Under the pieces are notes generated by a model that worked only from the letters and a program-made list of their open reading frames with translations, had not been told where the DNA came from and did no database searches. Positions 44,801 through 55,336 of a stretch of DNA of 64,000 nt are shown here, one piece after another. A program made the position numbers and the translations under genes. How positions within the stretch are numbered: position 1 is the stretch's first letter; the number at the start of each line of letters is the position of its first letter. The DNA comes from Erwinia psidii (GTDB taxonomy: Bacteria; Pseudomonadota; Gammaproteobacteria; Enterobacterales; Enterobacteriaceae), in the NCBI RefSeq assembly GCF_003846135.1, contig NZ_RHHM01000002.1, positions 305,322 to 369,321 on the forward strand. The letters run 5' to 3'.

Positions 44801-45049
44801 GGGGCGCTCTTTTTCGATGATTTTGCGTACCACTTCCCAGTGGATAGGCTCAATATAGGTGGCATCAGCCATCTCCGGGTCGGTCATGATGGTGGCCGGG
44901 TTGGAGTTGACCAGAATAACGCGATACCCCTCTTCACGCAGGGCTTTACAGGCCTGGGCACCAGAGTAGTCAAATTCGCAGGCCTGGCCGATAACAATCG
45001 GACCAGCGCCAAGGATCAGGATACTTTTTATGTCGGTACGTTTTGGCAT
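41825..45049 (-). CDS. carB: Carbamoyl-phosphate synthase, large subunit
   Basis: Makes carbamoyl phosphate from bicarbonate, ATP and the ammonia channelled from CarA, feeding both arginine and pyrimidine synthesis. The 1074 residues (E. coli 1073) show the expected internal duplication of two ATP-grasp halves: [20 protein letters not shown] starts the first, [20 protein letters not shown] the second. The C-terminal MGS-like domain, which binds UMP, IMP and ornithine, is intact and ends [11 protein letters not shown]. It is 14 bp downstream of carA. Confidence 0.98.
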   Translation of the reverse strand: MPKRTDIKSILILGAGPIVIGQACEFDYSGAQACKALREEGYRVILVNSNPATIMTDPEMADATYIEPIHWEVVRKIIEKERPDAVLPTMGGQTALNCALELERQGVLEAFGVAMIGATADAIDKAEDRQRFDKAMKKIGLETARSGIAHTMEEALKVAEDVGFPCIIRPSFTMGGTGGGIAYNREEFEEICERGLDLSPTNELLIDESLIGWKEYEMEVVRDKNDNCIIVCSIENFDAMGIHTGDSITVAPAQTLTDKEYQIMRNASMAVLREIGVETGGSNVQFSVNPENGRLIIIEMNPRVSRSSALASKATGFPIAKIAAKLAVGYTLDELMNDITGGRTPASFEPSIDYVVTKIPRFNFEKFAGANDRLTTQMKSVGEVMAIGRTLQESMQKALRGLEVGANGFDPKVDLNDADALTTIRRELKDAGSDRIWYVADAFRAGMSVEGVFNLTNIDRWFLVQIEELVRLEEQVAREGVNGLTADFLRTLKRKGFADARLSALAGVAESEVRKLREQYNLHPVYKRVDTCAAEFSTDTAYMYSTYEEECEASPNQDREKIMVLGGGPNRIGQGIEFDYCCVHAALALREDGFETIMVNCNPETVSTDYDTSDRLYFEPVTLEDVLEIVRIEKPKGVIVQYGGQTPLKLARDLEAAGVPVIGTSPDAIDRAEDRERFQQAVERLGLKQPANATVTALEQAVEKAAKIGYPLVVRPSYVLGGRAMEIVYDETDLKRYFQTAVSVSNDAPVLLDRFLDDAVEVDVDAICDGERVLIGGIMEHIEQAGVHSGDSACSLPAYTLNKEIQNVMRQQVEKLAFELCVRGLMNVQFAVKDNEVYLIEVNPRAARTVPFVSKATGVPLAKVAARVMAGKTLAAQGVTKEVIPPYYSVKEVVLPFNKFQGVDPILGPEMRSTGEVMGVGRTFAEAFGKAMLGAQTNMKKSGRALLSVREGDKKRIVDLAAKLQKLGFELDATHGTAVVLGEAGINPRLVNKVHEGRPHIQDRLKNGEYAYIVNTTAGRQAIEDSRVIRRSALQYKVHYDTTLNGGFATVMSLSADPTEKVISVQEMHAQING

Positions 45050-45063
45050 TTTCTCGCTCCTGA

Positions 45064-46209
45064 TTATTTAGCGTTTGAACGGTAGTCGTTGATCAGTTCA
45101 ATAAAGTGATCAAACAGTGGTGCGGCATCGTGCGGGCCGGGGCTGGCCTCAGGATGCCCCTGGAAGCTGAATGCCGCTTTGTCAGTGCGATGGATGCCCT
45201 GTACCGTCTGGTCAAACAGTGAAGTGTGCGTTACGCGCAGACAGGCCGGTAGATCATGTTCATCAACGGCAAAACCGTGGTTTTGAGCAGTGATCATCAC
45301 CGTGTTATTGTCCAGGTCTTTCACCGGGTGGTTGCCGCCGTGGTGACCAAGTTTCATTTTGACCGTTTTAGCACCGCTGGCGAGCGCCAGCAGCTGGTGT
45401 CCCAGACAGATGCCAAAGATCGGCACGTCAGTCTCCAGTAATTTCCGAATCGCCGTAATGGCATAGTCGCAGGGTTCCGGGTCACCCGGTCCATTGGAGA
45501 GAAAGACACCATCCGGGTTCAGCTTCAGTACCTCTTCGGCTGGGGTTTGCGCCGGGACCACCGTCAGACGACAGCCACGGTCAACCAGCATACGCAGGAT
45601 ATTGCGCTTAACGCCGTAATCGTAAGCCACCACATGCAAAGGCTGCTCGTCTTCATCTACAGGCGCCGGAAGACCATCCAGCTGCCAGCTGCCCTGCAAC
45701 CAGCACCAGGTTTCGCTGGTCGTCACTTCTTTTGCCAGATCCATCCCTTTCAGGCCAGGGAATGCCTGTGCCTTTTGCAGCGCCAGCGTGGCATCCGGCG
45801 CATCACCGGCAATGATGCAGCCGTTCTGTGCACCTTTTTCACGCAACAGACGGGTTAACTTACGGGTATCGATATCAGCAATAGCGACAATATTATGGCG
45901 CTCCAGATAAGCAGACAGTCCTTCTTCACTACGGAAGTTGCTGGCGATAAGCGGCAGGTCGCGGATCACCAGTCCCTGAGCATGTACCTGAGAAGATTCT
46001 TCATCTGCGGAATTAGTGCCGACATTGCCGATATGAGGATAAGTAAGAGTAACAATCTGGCGGGAGTAGGAAGGATCAGTGAGGATTTCTTGATAACCGG
46101 TCATCGACGTGTTGAAAACAACTTCCCCCACTGCCGATCCCAAAGCCCCGATGGCCCGACCGTGGAATTGGGTTCCGTCTTCCAGAACCAGTAGCGCTGA
46201 CTTTATCAA
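45064..46209 (-). CDS. carA: Carbamoyl-phosphate synthase, small (glutaminase) subunit
   Basis: Class I glutamine amidotransferase subunit that supplies ammonia to CarB. I chose the TTG at 46209 (then [20 protein letters not shown]) because E. coli carA also starts with TTG and GGAGGG lies 4 bases upstream; it gives 381 residues (E. coli 382). A longer frame to 46236 would include this ribosome binding site. The glutaminase nucleophile is in [15 protein letters not shown] and the His-Glu pair in [13 protein letters not shown]. Confidence 0.96.
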   Translation of the reverse strand: MIKSALLVLEDGTQFHGRAIGALGSAVGEVVFNTSMTGYQEILTDPSYSRQIVTLTYPHIGNVGTNSADEESSQVHAQGLVIRDLPLIASNFRSEEGLSAYLERHNIVAIADIDTRKLTRLLREKGAQNGCIIAGDAPDATLALQKAQAFPGLKGMDLAKEVTTSETWCWLQGSWQLDGLPAPVDEDEQPLHVVAYDYGVKRNILRMLVDRGCRLTVVPAQTPAEEVLKLNPDGVFLSNGPGDPEPCDYAITAIRKLLETDVPIFGICLGHQLLALASGAKTVKMKLGHHGGNHPVKDLDNNTVMITAQNHGFAVDEHDLPACLRVTHTSLFDQTVQGIHRTDKAAFSFQGHPEASPGPHDAAPLFDHFIELINDYRSNAK

Positions 46210-46240
46210 AACACCCTCCGAAGAATAAACAGTCATAATA

Positions 46241-46258
46241 TTTGCATATTAATTCATT
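46241..46258 (-). promoter_or_regulatory. ARG box in the carAB promoter
   Basis: On the minus strand ATGAATTAATATGCAAAT (18 bp) fits the ArgR half-site palindrome TGAAT-N4-ATTCA with mismatches on one side and matches, as I recall it, the operator in E. coli car promoter P2. A second, poorer match (about 46222-46239) adjoins it, giving the usual tandem pair. Arginine repression of carAB is therefore likely. Confidence 0.6.
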
Positions 46259-46479
46259 TCAGGCGCCTGAATCAATGTAAAAACCGCCCAGGTGCTCGAT
46301 TTTTGGCAAATTGCGCGCATTCTAATGATCGTACCCCTGCTTGTCCAGCGCGGACGGTGTTTTTTCCTGGTTTTTTGGCCAACTGACTGGAAACCAGGAC
46401 GATTTACTCTGAAAACAACAACTATCCTGCTCATTTAAGCGGTTACATCATTGATTATGTATGACTGAATTAAAACGGC

Positions 46480-46600
46480 ATGAAAAAAGTGGACCAGATG
46501 GTAAAAAATAACCATTCACAGGAAAAAAACCTTAAAAAAAGCAAAAAAAATAAGAAAAATAATAAAAAATCACACCAAATCCATAAAAATAAAAAAAAAC
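46480..46600. other. Extreme A-rich tract between carA and dapB
   Basis: About 120 bp in which adenine makes up well over half the plus strand, with many A4-A9 tracts and very few G or T. It lies upstream of carAB (which reads leftward) and downstream of dapB. An ORF through it (46480-46788) is low-complexity lysine/asparagine and not credible. Such tracts are intrinsically curved and may serve as an UP-like or IHF/H-NS target for the car promoters, or as the extended T-tract of the dapB transcript. Confidence 0.6.
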
Positions 46601-46626
46601 AAAAAATGGCGAAAAATTATCGCCAT
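46601..46626 (-). terminator. Rho-independent terminator of dapB
   Basis: Minus-strand hairpin ATGGCGA-TAATTTT-TCGCCAT followed by TTTTTG and further T-runs, 51 bp after the dapB stop. Confidence 0.8.
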
Positions 46627-46677
46627 AAAATCATCAAGTTAAAAATAAAAAACAAACACTCCACACAGAGAAAAAAA

Positions 46678-47538
<861 letters not shown>

Positions 47539-47710
47539 TTAACCAGCTGTTAAGCACTGCGCCACTGTAAAAATGCGGAATAAGTATTTTATGACAGCCG
47601 AGGAAGATTATCAGTAAAACAAATTCCGGCACCGGACGGGGTTGAAGGAGAAGAGAGGATCGCGCCACAGTCACTGCCACCGTGGCGCCGGTTGAGGTTG
47701 GTCAGAGTGA

Positions 47711-47893
47711 TTACGTCGTGGTGTTGGATGTTGTTATGACGCTGAGTGCTGAAATTAACAGTTTGTAGAGCATAACAGCCCCCACATAAGCCGTGCCGAT
47801 AACCGCCGCGACGGGGCCACCCACAAACCCGCCGACAATAATAACACCACCGCTGACTTCATTTATTTCCAACGCAGTTAATTCTCTCATCAT
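47711..47893 (-). CDS. Bacteriocin-like peptide precursor with double-glycine leader
   Basis: A 60-codon ORF (59 if the second ATG at 47890 is used) with AAAAGGA six bases upstream. The leader MRELTALEINEVSGG fits the M-R-x-L-T-x-x-E-(I/L)-x-x-V-(S/N)-GG signal of class II microcins (MccV: MRTLTLNELDSVSGG) and of Gram-negative cerein/lactobin-like peptides. Such leaders are removed after GG by a C39-peptidase ABC exporter. The predicted 44-residue core is hydrophobic, starts VIIVGGFVGGPVAAVIGTAY with a GxxxG-like glycine pattern, and ends in a Ser/Thr/Asn tail. It has no cysteine. No exporter gene is nearby in the window. Function as a bacteriocin is inferred from the leader and core only. 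Confidence 0.75.
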   Translation of the reverse strand: MMRELTALEINEVSGGVIIVGGFVGGPVAAVIGTAYVGAVMLYKLLISALSVITTSNTTT

Positions 47894-47939
47894 TAATATC
47901 CTTTTAATATAAGCACAGTGAGAAGCATTTTTATAACTG

Positions 47940-48130
47940 GTTAAGAGCCTGGCCCACACTTGGCATTCTGGCCCTGGGCAGCGCCTGAGATCCTCACGTA
48001 CTTCATGTACGCTGCGGTTTATTCGCTCCACTCCCCTTTCGGATCGCCCAGGAAGGCATTCAAAGGTAAGCATTTGTCTCCGCGCTGTCCTTATCAGGAG
48101 TACCTGCGGCAATAATGCCCGGTGGGACAA
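47940..48130. repeat. Candidate intergenic repeat element
   Basis: About 190 bp of higher G+C than its flanks, immediately upstream of the bacteriocin-like gene. It contains inverted stretches, e.g. CGTAC-TTCAT-GTACG at 48009-48023 and CTGGGCAGCGC facing GATCGCCCAGG. A minus-strand frame crosses it in continuity with the peptide gene but reads as noise (arginine-rich, no conserved feature). From its look it may be a dispersed repeat of this genus; this cannot be settled without the genome. Confidence 0.35.
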
Positions 48131-48149
48131 GCTCTAAGTGATATTGAAA

Positions 48150-48365
48150 TCACTGAGCAGAAAAGATAACACAAGGTAATGCTGATAGCATAAATACTTT
48201 TTTGTCAGGAAGAATTGATAGAAAAATAATAAAGCCAGTCAAAACAGAATCAGAAAAAATAAAGATAGCATTCAGAAATAAAATAAAAATAAAACGCAAT
48301 AAATCAGGATAAATCCTGCGCTGAATTGCATGATAATGCCACTCCAGGTTCCTCGTTACTGGCAC
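48150..48365 (-). CDS. Possible small membrane protein, candidate immunity protein
   Basis: A 71-codon frame from a GTG start, ending at 48150, on the same strand and about 255 bp upstream of the bacteriocin-like gene. After a charged N-terminal 22 residues it has a hydrophobic helix (LLRFIFILFLNAIFIF), a second (VLTGFIIFLSIL), the charged turn PDKK and a third hydrophobic stretch. Small two- or three-helix proteins often give immunity to class II microcins. Against it: no clear ribosome binding site, and A+T-rich DNA easily yields hydrophobic frames. Confidence 0.3.
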   Translation of the reverse strand: MPVTRNLEWHYHAIQRRIYPDLLRFIFILFLNAIFIFSDSVLTGFIIFLSILPDKKVFMLSALPCVIFSAQ

Positions 48366-48704
48366 AGTAAGACAGCACGGAGGAATTTTATCCCGGATGC
48401 CACCAATGATAACTGCCGGTCACCCGGCTGGCCGGCATTATAGCGGGTCGCAAAAACATCGCTGCCGTTTTCTCAGATGTCAGTGCAGAGCTGACGGACT
48501 GAGAGCTGGCCCACTGCGGGCAGCTTATCAATAGCATGAGTGCTTTACTGAAATAACAGGGAATCGCGCGCCTCAAAAATATAACCTCTGCGCAACGGGC
48601 AGATAATTAAAATCGTCAGCGGGAAACACAGCCCAAGCGGCAATATTTCAGCCCACAGGAATACCCGTTGCTAAACCCGCTGTTGGCTGTCGATCAGGAT
48701 GACA
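48366..48704. other. Spacer downstream of ispH
   Basis: About 340 bp between the candidate membrane ORF and the ispH terminator. It contains a short inverted repeat CCGGTCACCCGG-CTGGCCGG near 48417-48436. I see no supportable gene; a minus-strand 62-codon frame (48388-48576) has no ribosome binding site and no recognisable content. E. coli has rihC in this interval. Confidence 0.5.
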
Positions 48705-48743
48705 ATAAAAAGGGACCCAGCTTATTTAGCAGGATCCCTTTTA
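48705..48743 (-). terminator. Terminator of the ribF-ispH operon
   Basis: Minus-strand hairpin AAAAGGGATCC-loop-GGGTCCCTTTTT (with one G-T pair), about 47 bp after the ispH stop. The T-run is formed by the reverse of 48707-48710 and neighbouring A's. Confidence 0.7.
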
Positions 48744-48789
48744 AAACGCTGACGCCGTTTGGCTCAGAAACGGCGAGGCCGCTGTGGAA

Positions 48790-49743
48790 TTACCGGATTT
48801 CTTTTATATCAACCCGTAATTCTTTTGGCACTTCGAAAACAATATTTTCTTCCCGGCCAATCAGTTCAATAGCCGTCTGACCGCCCATTTCACACAGCCG
48901 CTGAATCACCTGCTGCACCAGTACATCCGGCGCGGACGCGCCCGCTGTCACCCCAACGCAGCTGACGCCTTTAATCCACTCTTCCTGAATATCGTCAGCA
49001 GAATCAATTAGCTGTGCCAACTTACCCGCGCGCTGTGCCAGCTCCGCAAGTCGGTTGGAGTTGGAAGAATTACGCGAGCCTACCACCAGCACCACATCCG
49101 CATCCTTTGCCAGGGTACGCACCGCTTCCTGACGGTTGGTGGTGGCGTAACAGATATCATCCTTACGGGGCCCGACAATCTTTGGAAAACGATCGCGCAG
49201 GGCGTCAATCACCTCGTAAGTGTCATCTACCGACAGCGTCGTCTGGGTCATAAAGCACAAATTGTTTTCGTCTTTTACCTCCAGACTGTAAACGTCCGCA
49301 GGTGACTCCACCAGATACATTCCCCCTTTTGGGTTACTGTACTGTCCCATAGTGCCTTCCACTTCAGGATGACCTGCATGTCCGATCAGAATCGCTTCGG
49401 TGCCTTTACGGCTGGCCCGCGCCACTTCCATATGCACTTTGGTCACCAGCGGGCAGGTGGCATCAAACAGCATCGTCAGGTCGCGCGCTCTGGCCTCGGC
49501 GCGTACCGCCTGCGAAACACCATGTGCGGAGAAAATCAAAATCGACCCATCCGGCACTTCCGCAATATCTTCAATAAAAATCGCCCCACGCTCACGCAGG
49601 GTGTTGACGACATAGCGGTTATGAACCACTTCATGGCGAACATAGATAGGTGCGCCATACATTTCCAGCGCCCGCTCCACAATACTGATGGCACGATCGA
49701 CACCGGCACAGAAGCCACGAGGGTTAGCCAACAGGATTTGCAT
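48790..49743 (-). CDS. ispH: 4-hydroxy-3-methylbut-2-enyl diphosphate reductase
   Basis: Last enzyme of the MEP isoprenoid pathway; a [4Fe-4S] protein that makes IPP and DMAPP. The 317 residues include the three cluster cysteines: C12 in [12 protein letters not shown], one in [12 protein letters not shown] near residue 96, and one in [11 protein letters not shown] near 197. Catalytic E126-type glutamate lies in [14 protein letters not shown]. Length matches E. coli (316). The start lies inside the end of fkpB (20 bp overlap). Confidence 0.97.
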   Translation of the reverse strand: MQILLANPRGFCAGVDRAISIVERALEMYGAPIYVRHEVVHNRYVVNTLRERGAIFIEDIAEVPDGSILIFSAHGVSQAVRAEARARDLTMLFDATCPLVTKVHMEVARASRKGTEAILIGHAGHPEVEGTMGQYSNPKGGMYLVESPADVYSLEVKDENNLCFMTQTTLSVDDTYEVIDALRDRFPKIVGPRKDDICYATTNRQEAVRTLAKDADVVLVVGSRNSSNSNRLAELAQRAGKLAQLIDSADDIQEEWIKGVSCVGVTAGASAPDVLVQQVIQRLCEMGGQTAIELIGREENIVFEVPKELRVDIKEIR

Positions 49744-50194
49744 TCACCGCCTCCAGCTTCGGATTGATTTGCAGCACTTCAACATCAAAGTGAATAGTTT
49801 GTCCGGCCAGTGGATGATTGAAATCCACCGTGACCGAGTCGCCAGAGATCTCACGGATCACCCCCGGCATTTCATTACCGTCCATGCCGCTGAACAACAT
49901 GATCGCGCCAATCTCCGGCTCCCCGGCCTGAGTAAAATCCCGGCGCGAGAAATACTGGATCAGATCGGGGCTGGTATGACCGAAAGCCGACTCTGGCGCC
50001 AGTGAAAAGGTTTTCTTGTCACCGGCTTTCAGCTCAAGCAGCTCCGCCTCCAGCCCTGCCGACAGGCTGCCATCACCAAGGCTGAACAGCGCCGGTTTAC
50101 CGTTGTCGCGGGTGGACTCTGCCGTCGAACCGTCGGAGAGTTTCAGGATAAAATGCACCAGCACCGCGCTGTCACGCTGTACGCAATCACTCAT
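49724..50194 (-). CDS. fkpB: FKBP-type peptidyl-prolyl isomerase SlpA
   Basis: SlyD-like FKBP-domain isomerase and chaperone. The 156 residues show the domain start [18 protein letters not shown], the [20 protein letters not shown] segment and the inserted chaperone (IF) domain around [13 protein letters not shown], then [19 protein letters not shown]. It lacks the metal-binding histidine/cysteine tail of SlyD. E. coli SlpA is 149 residues. It is between lspA and ispH, as in other enterics. Confidence 0.95.
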   Translation of the reverse strand: MSDCVQRDSAVLVHFILKLSDGSTAESTRDNGKPALFSLGDGSLSAGLEAELLELKAGDKKTFSLAPESAFGHTSPDLIQYFSRRDFTQAGEPEIGAIMLFSGMDGNEMPGVIREISGDSVTVDFNHPLAGQTIHFDVEVLQINPKLEAVNANPVG

Positions 50195-50205
50195 CTGTGC
50201 AGCCC

Positions 50206-50700
50206 TTATTTAGCGTGCTTGCCGGCCGGAGCCAAAAAGCCCTCCAGCACGATAAGCGCCGCACCGACGCAGATGCCGCAGTCAGCGATATTAAAAGTGG
50301 CAAAGTGCCAGTCGCCAACGTAGAAGTCGATAAAATCGACCACAAAGCCGTGGTACGCCCGGTCAAACAAATTGCCCAACGCGCCGCCAATGATCAGCGC
50401 GTAAGCGATACCGTTCAGCTTCTTGCTGGCCTCGCTGCGATACATCATCACCAGCAACGCCACCACAATGGCCACCGCAATCCCGGCGAAGAACCAGCGC
50501 TGCCAGCCCCCTTTATCTGCCAGGAAGCTGAAAGCCGCGCCGTAATTGTGCGCATAGAAGAAGTTAATAAACGGCATCACTGACATTGACTCATGCAGCA
50601 TCAGCGTGTTCATGATCCACTGCTTACTGGCGAAGTCGATGGCAATCACCACCAGCACCAGCCACAGCCAGCGCAATCCCGTTGAGAGTAATGGCTTCAT
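50206..50700 (-). CDS. lspA: Lipoprotein signal peptidase (signal peptidase II)
   Basis: Inner-membrane aspartyl protease that removes the signal peptide of diacylated prolipoproteins; target of globomycin. The 164 residues have four hydrophobic helices. The catalytic aspartates are in [19 protein letters not shown] and in [12 protein letters not shown]. It abuts ileS with no gap (stop of ileS next to the lspA start). Confidence 0.97.
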   Translation of the reverse strand: MKPLLSTGLRWLWLVLVVIAIDFASKQWIMNTLMLHESMSVMPFINFFYAHNYGAAFSFLADKGGWQRWFFAGIAVAIVVALLVMMYRSEASKKLNGIAYALIIGGALGNLFDRAYHGFVVDFIDFYVGDWHFATFNIADCGICVGAALIVLEGFLAPAGKHAK

Positions 50701-53517
50701 TTATGCATACTTACGCTGTTCACCAGCGCCCGCTATATTGGTAGCACAACGGCCACAGACATCAGGATGTTCAGCACTCTGGCCGATATCACCAGAATAG
50801 TGCCAACAGCGCGGACATTTAACCCCTTTCGCTTTGAGCAGGCCAATTTTCAGACCTTTTACCAGCTCGCTTTGCTGGGCATCGTTGGTAGCCAACGCGT
50901 AATCGGCCACCTGCGCACCGGACGTCAGCAGCACAAAACGAAGCTCGTTGCCAAGGCTGGTCAGTTTTTCCGCCAGCGTCGCATCAGCGTAAAGTGTGAC
51001 CGTTGCTTCAAGCGAGCCGCCCAGACGCTTATCCGCGCGCGCCTGCTCAATAACTTTGTTGACTTCGCCACGCACTTTCAGCAGCTCAGACCAGAAACCA
51101 TCGTTCATGGCTTCGTTCTCTGCCAGGCCAAACAGTCCACCGTACCACTCTTCAGTGAAAACGTATTTAGCGCGCTTACCCGGTAGCTCATTCCAGATTT
51201 CATCCGCCGTGAACGACAGCACTGGCGCTATCCAGCGCACAAGGGCTTCCGCAATATGATACAACGCGGTCTGGCAGCTCCGGCGGGCCAGGCCATCCGC
51301 CTTCGCGGTGTACTGGCGATCTTTGATGATATCAAGATAGAACGACCCCATCTCAATGGAGCAGAACTGCATCAGACGCTGCACAACCTCGTGGAAATCA
51401 TAGCGGGCGTAAGAATCAATAATGTCGTGCTGTGCGGCCTGCGCACAGCCCACGGCCCAGCGATCCAGCACCACCATATCTTCCGCTTTCACGCTGTCGG
51501 TTTCCGGGTTGAAGCCGTTCAGGTTGGCCAGCAGGAAACGGGCGGTGTTACGAATGCGACGATAGGCGTCGGCAGCACGTTTAAGAATTTCATCCGATAC
51601 CGCCATTTCACCGGAGTAGTCCGTGGAGGCCACCCACAGACGCAGGATATCGCCGCCCAGTTTGTTCATGACATCCTGCGGCGAAACGGTATTACCGATG
51701 GATTTCGACATTTTACGGCCCTGTCCATCGACGGTGAAGCCGTGTGTCAAAACCTGGCGGTAAGGCGCTTTGCCTTTCATCGCCGTCGAAATCATCAGAG
51801 ACGACATAAACCAGCCGCGGTGCTGATCGGAACCTTCCAGATACATATCAGAAGCGTGGCCACCAAATTCAGGACGGGCATCCACCACTGAATAGCTGGT
51901 TGAGCCAGAGTCAAACCACACATCCAGCGTATCCGGGACTTTGACGTAGTTTTCCGCCTCGTCGCCCATCAACGCTTTTGCATCCAGATCCCACCAGGCC
52001 TGGATCCCATCCTGCTCCACGCGCTGCGCGACTTTTTCCATCAGCGACAGGGTATCCGGGTGCAGCTGTTCGGTGTCTTTGTGCACGAACAATGCCATTG
52101 GCACACCCCAGGTACGCTGACGCGAGATACACCAGTCGGGACGGCTGGCCACCATCGATTCGATCCGCGCCTGCCCCCAGTCCGGGATCCACTGCACGCC
52201 TTTGATCTCAGACAAAGACTGCTGACGCAGGCCCTTTTGATCCATGCTGATAAACCACTGCGGGGTAGCGCGGAAGATGATCGGCGTTTTGTGTCGCCAG
52301 CAGTGTGGGTAGCTGTGCAGCATTTTTTCAACGTGCAGCAATGCGCCCTTCTCACGCAGCAGCGCAATCATCATATCGTTTACTTTCAATACGTTAACAC
52401 CATCAAGCCCTGGATAAGTTCCCGGCAGATAGTTACCGTCGGGTCCTACGGGATTAGCCGCTTCAATGCCATATTTCTGACAGATAACGTAATCATCCGG
52501 GCCATGAGCAGGTGCGGTATGCACAGCGCCCGTACCCGCTTCCAGCGTCACATGTTCACCCAGTATCACCATGGAGGTCAGATCGAGGAAGGGATGATAA
52601 AAACCAGCCAACTCAAGGGTTGCGCCTTTCGCTTCACCCAGGATCTGCCACTCAGCTATCCCGGCACGTTTCATCACGCTTTCAACCAAATCTTTCGCCA
52701 GAATCAACGCGCGGCCATCAATTTGCACCAGCTGATAATCAAATTCAGGATGAAGCGAGATAGCGCGGTTGGCTGGCATGGTCCACGGCGTGGTGGTCCA
52801 GATAACCAGCGAAACCGGCCCTTCGACCACGGTGGTACCAAATTTTGCCGCCACGGCGTCTTTATCGATGGCGTTAAACATAACGTCAATAGAAAAGGAA
52901 GTTTTGTCGTAATACTCCACTTCCGCTTCAGCCAACGCTGAACGGCAATCAAGACACCAGTGCACCGGCTTCGCGCCTTTATGCAGATGACCATTAGCGA
53001 TGATTTTTCCCAGCGCGCGGATGATATTGGCTTCTGTTTTGAAGTCCATCGTCAGATAAGGACGATCCCAGTCGCCCAACACGCCCAGACGGATAAAGTC
53101 TGCTTTCTGCGCCTCAACCTGTTCAGCAGCATACTTACGGCAGGCTTCACGGAACTCGGCCGCGGTCACTTTCTCGCCTGGCTTACCAATGGTCTGTTCG
53201 ACTTTGTGTTCGATAGGTAAACCGTGACAGTCCCACCCCGGAACATAGGGCGAGTCAAAACCAGCCAGCCCTTTTGACTTAACGATAATGTCTTTCAGAA
53301 TCTTGTTAACCGAGTGACCAATATGAATGCTGCCGTTTGCATAAGGAGGGCCATCGTGCAGGATAAAGGTTTTTTTCCCTTTTTTGGCTTCGCGGATGAT
53401 GCCGTACAGATTGTCATCATACCAACGCTGCAACATCCCCGGTTCGCGTTTGGCCAGATCGCCACGCATCGGGAACCCCGTTTCCGGCAAATTCAGGGTA
53501 GATTTATAGTCACTCAT
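50701..53517 (-). CDS. ileS: Isoleucyl-tRNA synthetase
   Basis: Class Ia aminoacyl-tRNA synthetase with editing domain. The 938 residues equal the E. coli protein length. The HIGH motif is in [15 protein letters not shown] near residues 61-75, KMSKS in [16 protein letters not shown], and the C-terminal zinc-binding cysteines in [12 protein letters not shown] and [11 protein letters not shown]. Editing-domain motif [10 protein letters not shown] is present. It lies 30 bp after ribF and is followed directly by lspA. Confidence 0.98.
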   Translation of the reverse strand: MSDYKSTLNLPETGFPMRGDLAKREPGMLQRWYDDNLYGIIREAKKGKKTFILHDGPPYANGSIHIGHSVNKILKDIIVKSKGLAGFDSPYVPGWDCHGLPIEHKVEQTIGKPGEKVTAAEFREACRKYAAEQVEAQKADFIRLGVLGDWDRPYLTMDFKTEANIIRALGKIIANGHLHKGAKPVHWCLDCRSALAEAEVEYYDKTSFSIDVMFNAIDKDAVAAKFGTTVVEGPVSLVIWTTTPWTMPANRAISLHPEFDYQLVQIDGRALILAKDLVESVMKRAGIAEWQILGEAKGATLELAGFYHPFLDLTSMVILGEHVTLEAGTGAVHTAPAHGPDDYVICQKYGIEAANPVGPDGNYLPGTYPGLDGVNVLKVNDMMIALLREKGALLHVEKMLHSYPHCWRHKTPIIFRATPQWFISMDQKGLRQQSLSEIKGVQWIPDWGQARIESMVASRPDWCISRQRTWGVPMALFVHKDTEQLHPDTLSLMEKVAQRVEQDGIQAWWDLDAKALMGDEAENYVKVPDTLDVWFDSGSTSYSVVDARPEFGGHASDMYLEGSDQHRGWFMSSLMISTAMKGKAPYRQVLTHGFTVDGQGRKMSKSIGNTVSPQDVMNKLGGDILRLWVASTDYSGEMAVSDEILKRAADAYRRIRNTARFLLANLNGFNPETDSVKAEDMVVLDRWAVGCAQAAQHDIIDSYARYDFHEVVQRLMQFCSIEMGSFYLDIIKDRQYTAKADGLARRSCQTALYHIAEALVRWIAPVLSFTADEIWNELPGKRAKYVFTEEWYGGLFGLAENEAMNDGFWSELLKVRGEVNKVIEQARADKRLGGSLEATVTLYADATLAEKLTSLGNELRFVLLTSGAQVADYALATNDAQQSELVKGLKIGLLKAKGVKCPRCWHYSGDIGQSAEHPDVCGRCATNIAGAGEQRKYA

Positions 53518-53547
53518 CAGATTCTCGATTCCGTATTTCGCTTCTGT

Positions 53548-54486
53548 TTAAAGCGGTGTCTTCAGCCCAAAAAACGCTCTGGCAGTCACCACATCTTTCG
53601 CAATTTGCTCTTTCAGCGCATCCAGTGAGGAAAAACGCTGCTCGTTACGTATTTTTTTCCGCAGTACCACATCTATATGGCGACCGTACAGGTCCATTGC
53701 AACATCCAGCAGATGGACTTCAAGCTGTTGGCGCATGCCAGAAACCGTTGGGCGGCTACCAATATTGGCCACGCCAGGAATAGCGCGCTCGCCCAGACCG
53801 CGCACTTCAACGGCGTACACGCCTTTTACCGGCGAAACATAGCGCCTGAGCGGCAAATTAGCGGTAGGGAAACCAATGGTACGTCCCAGCGCATCGCCAT
53901 GCACCACACGACCTGAAATGCTGAAAGGATGCCCCAGAAGTGTCGCCGCCAGCGGCAGATTATCTGCAGCCAGCGCCTGACGGACCGCCGTGCTGCTGAT
54001 ACGCTTGCCGTCATCACAGAAGGTTTGAGTGCTGATCACATCAAAGCCAAATGCTGCACCCGCTTCCTGTAATAACAGGAAATCACCCTCACGACCAGCG
54101 CCAAAACGGAAATCATCCCCCACCGCCAGAAATCTTACACCAAGCTTATCCACCAGCAGATCGGTGATGAAACTTTGCGCTGTCTGCGCGGCAAAATGCC
54201 GGTCAAAACCAACGCACAGTACCGCATCCACACCCGCTTCGCTAAGGTATCGCACTTTTTCACGCAGGCGCGTCAGCCGTGGCGGCGCTTTATCCGTTGC
54301 AAACAGCTCCAGCGGCTGTGGCTCAAACAGCATTACCACCACTGGCAGATTACGTTGACGCCCCTCGGCGCACAGTTGGGCAAGCAGTGCCTGATGGCCG
54401 CGATGTACACCATCAAAATTACCAATGGTCAGTACGCAGCCGCGATGCTGCTCCCTGAGATTATGTATGCCGCGGATAAACTTCAT
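53548..54486 (-). CDS. ribF: Bifunctional riboflavin kinase / FAD synthetase
   Basis: Makes FMN from riboflavin and FAD from FMN. The 312 residues have an N-terminal adenylyltransferase domain (TIGNFDGVHRGHQALLAQL near residues 20-38, and ISSTAVRQAL with the nucleotidyl-transferase S/T motif) and a C-terminal flavokinase domain (GRTIGFPTANLPLRRYVSPV, GVYAVEV). E. coli RibF is 313 residues. It is the first gene of ribF-ileS-lspA-fkpB-ispH and diverges from rpsT. Confidence 0.97.
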   Translation of the reverse strand: MKFIRGIHNLREQHRGCVLTIGNFDGVHRGHQALLAQLCAEGRQRNLPVVVMLFEPQPLELFATDKAPPRLTRLREKVRYLSEAGVDAVLCVGFDRHFAAQTAQSFITDLLVDKLGVRFLAVGDDFRFGAGREGDFLLLQEAGAAFGFDVISTQTFCDDGKRISSTAVRQALAADNLPLAATLLGHPFSISGRVVHGDALGRTIGFPTANLPLRRYVSPVKGVYAVEVRGLGERAIPGVANIGSRPTVSGMRQQLEVHLLDVAMDLYGRHIDVVLRKKIRNEQRFSSLDALKEQIAKDVVTARAFFGLKTPL

Positions 54487-54722
54487 GGCTGGCTCAAATT
54501 TGTGGAAATCGGCGGATTATACCCTGTAGCGCGATGAAGGTTAACCCGCGAATGCGGCTTTAAGTTGCTCTGGATAGCTTTTTACAGTCTGAGCTCAATG
54601 AACTGACAATGGAGATTTTTATTGTGAATAAGCTGTATTCATCTGGATGAAGCTGGTAGAATCCTGCGCCATCAAACGTAACCAGGCGCCGCAGTCAAAC
54701 GGCGCTTATTTGCACAAATCCA

Positions 54723-54751
54723 TTGACAACCTCAGGCGAAAGAGGCATATT
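54723..54751 (+). promoter_or_regulatory. rpsT promoter
   Basis: Perfect -35 TTGACA (54723-54728), 17-bp spacer, -10 CATATT (54746-54751), followed by a G+C-rich start region TCCTCGGCC typical of growth-rate-regulated promoters. It agrees with the P2 promoter of E. coli rpsT as I remember it. The gene starts 46 bp downstream. Confidence 0.75.
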
Positions 54752-54764
54752 CCTCGGCCTTTGA

Positions 54765-55061
<297 letters not shown>

Positions 55062-55093
55062 CTGCCACGCTGTTAATCCCGCTTTGAGAAAGA

Positions 55094-55117
55094 AACCGCC
55101 TGTGGCGGTTTTTTTTT
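55094..55117 (+). terminator. Rho-independent terminator of rpsT
   Basis: Hairpin AACCGCC-TGT-GGCGGTT with a run of T through 55117, 32 bp after the rpsT stop. Confidence 0.92.
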
Positions 55118-55336
55118 GCCCTGCGTTTATGGCCTTCTGCTCACTGAGCATTGAGAAGTAGCGGTTCAATTTCCCAGGCCAGCGCGGACAATGTACTCTG
55201 TGTATCATCTGTCAGCACTGTGCACTGGTGAAACCGTGCAGAGGGACCGGCGTACTGGATGCATCTGACTGAACGCGGTAGCCGCTATTGCTTTCGTCAT
55301 CACATGGCCTGTCGCACCACGGCTACCGGACAGTCA

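Noticed and set aside
47711..48130. 139-codon extension of the bacteriocin-like frame
   Set aside because: The upstream 79 codons cover the repeat-like block and are arginine-rich noise; the ribosome binding site and leader both place the start at 47893 or 47890.
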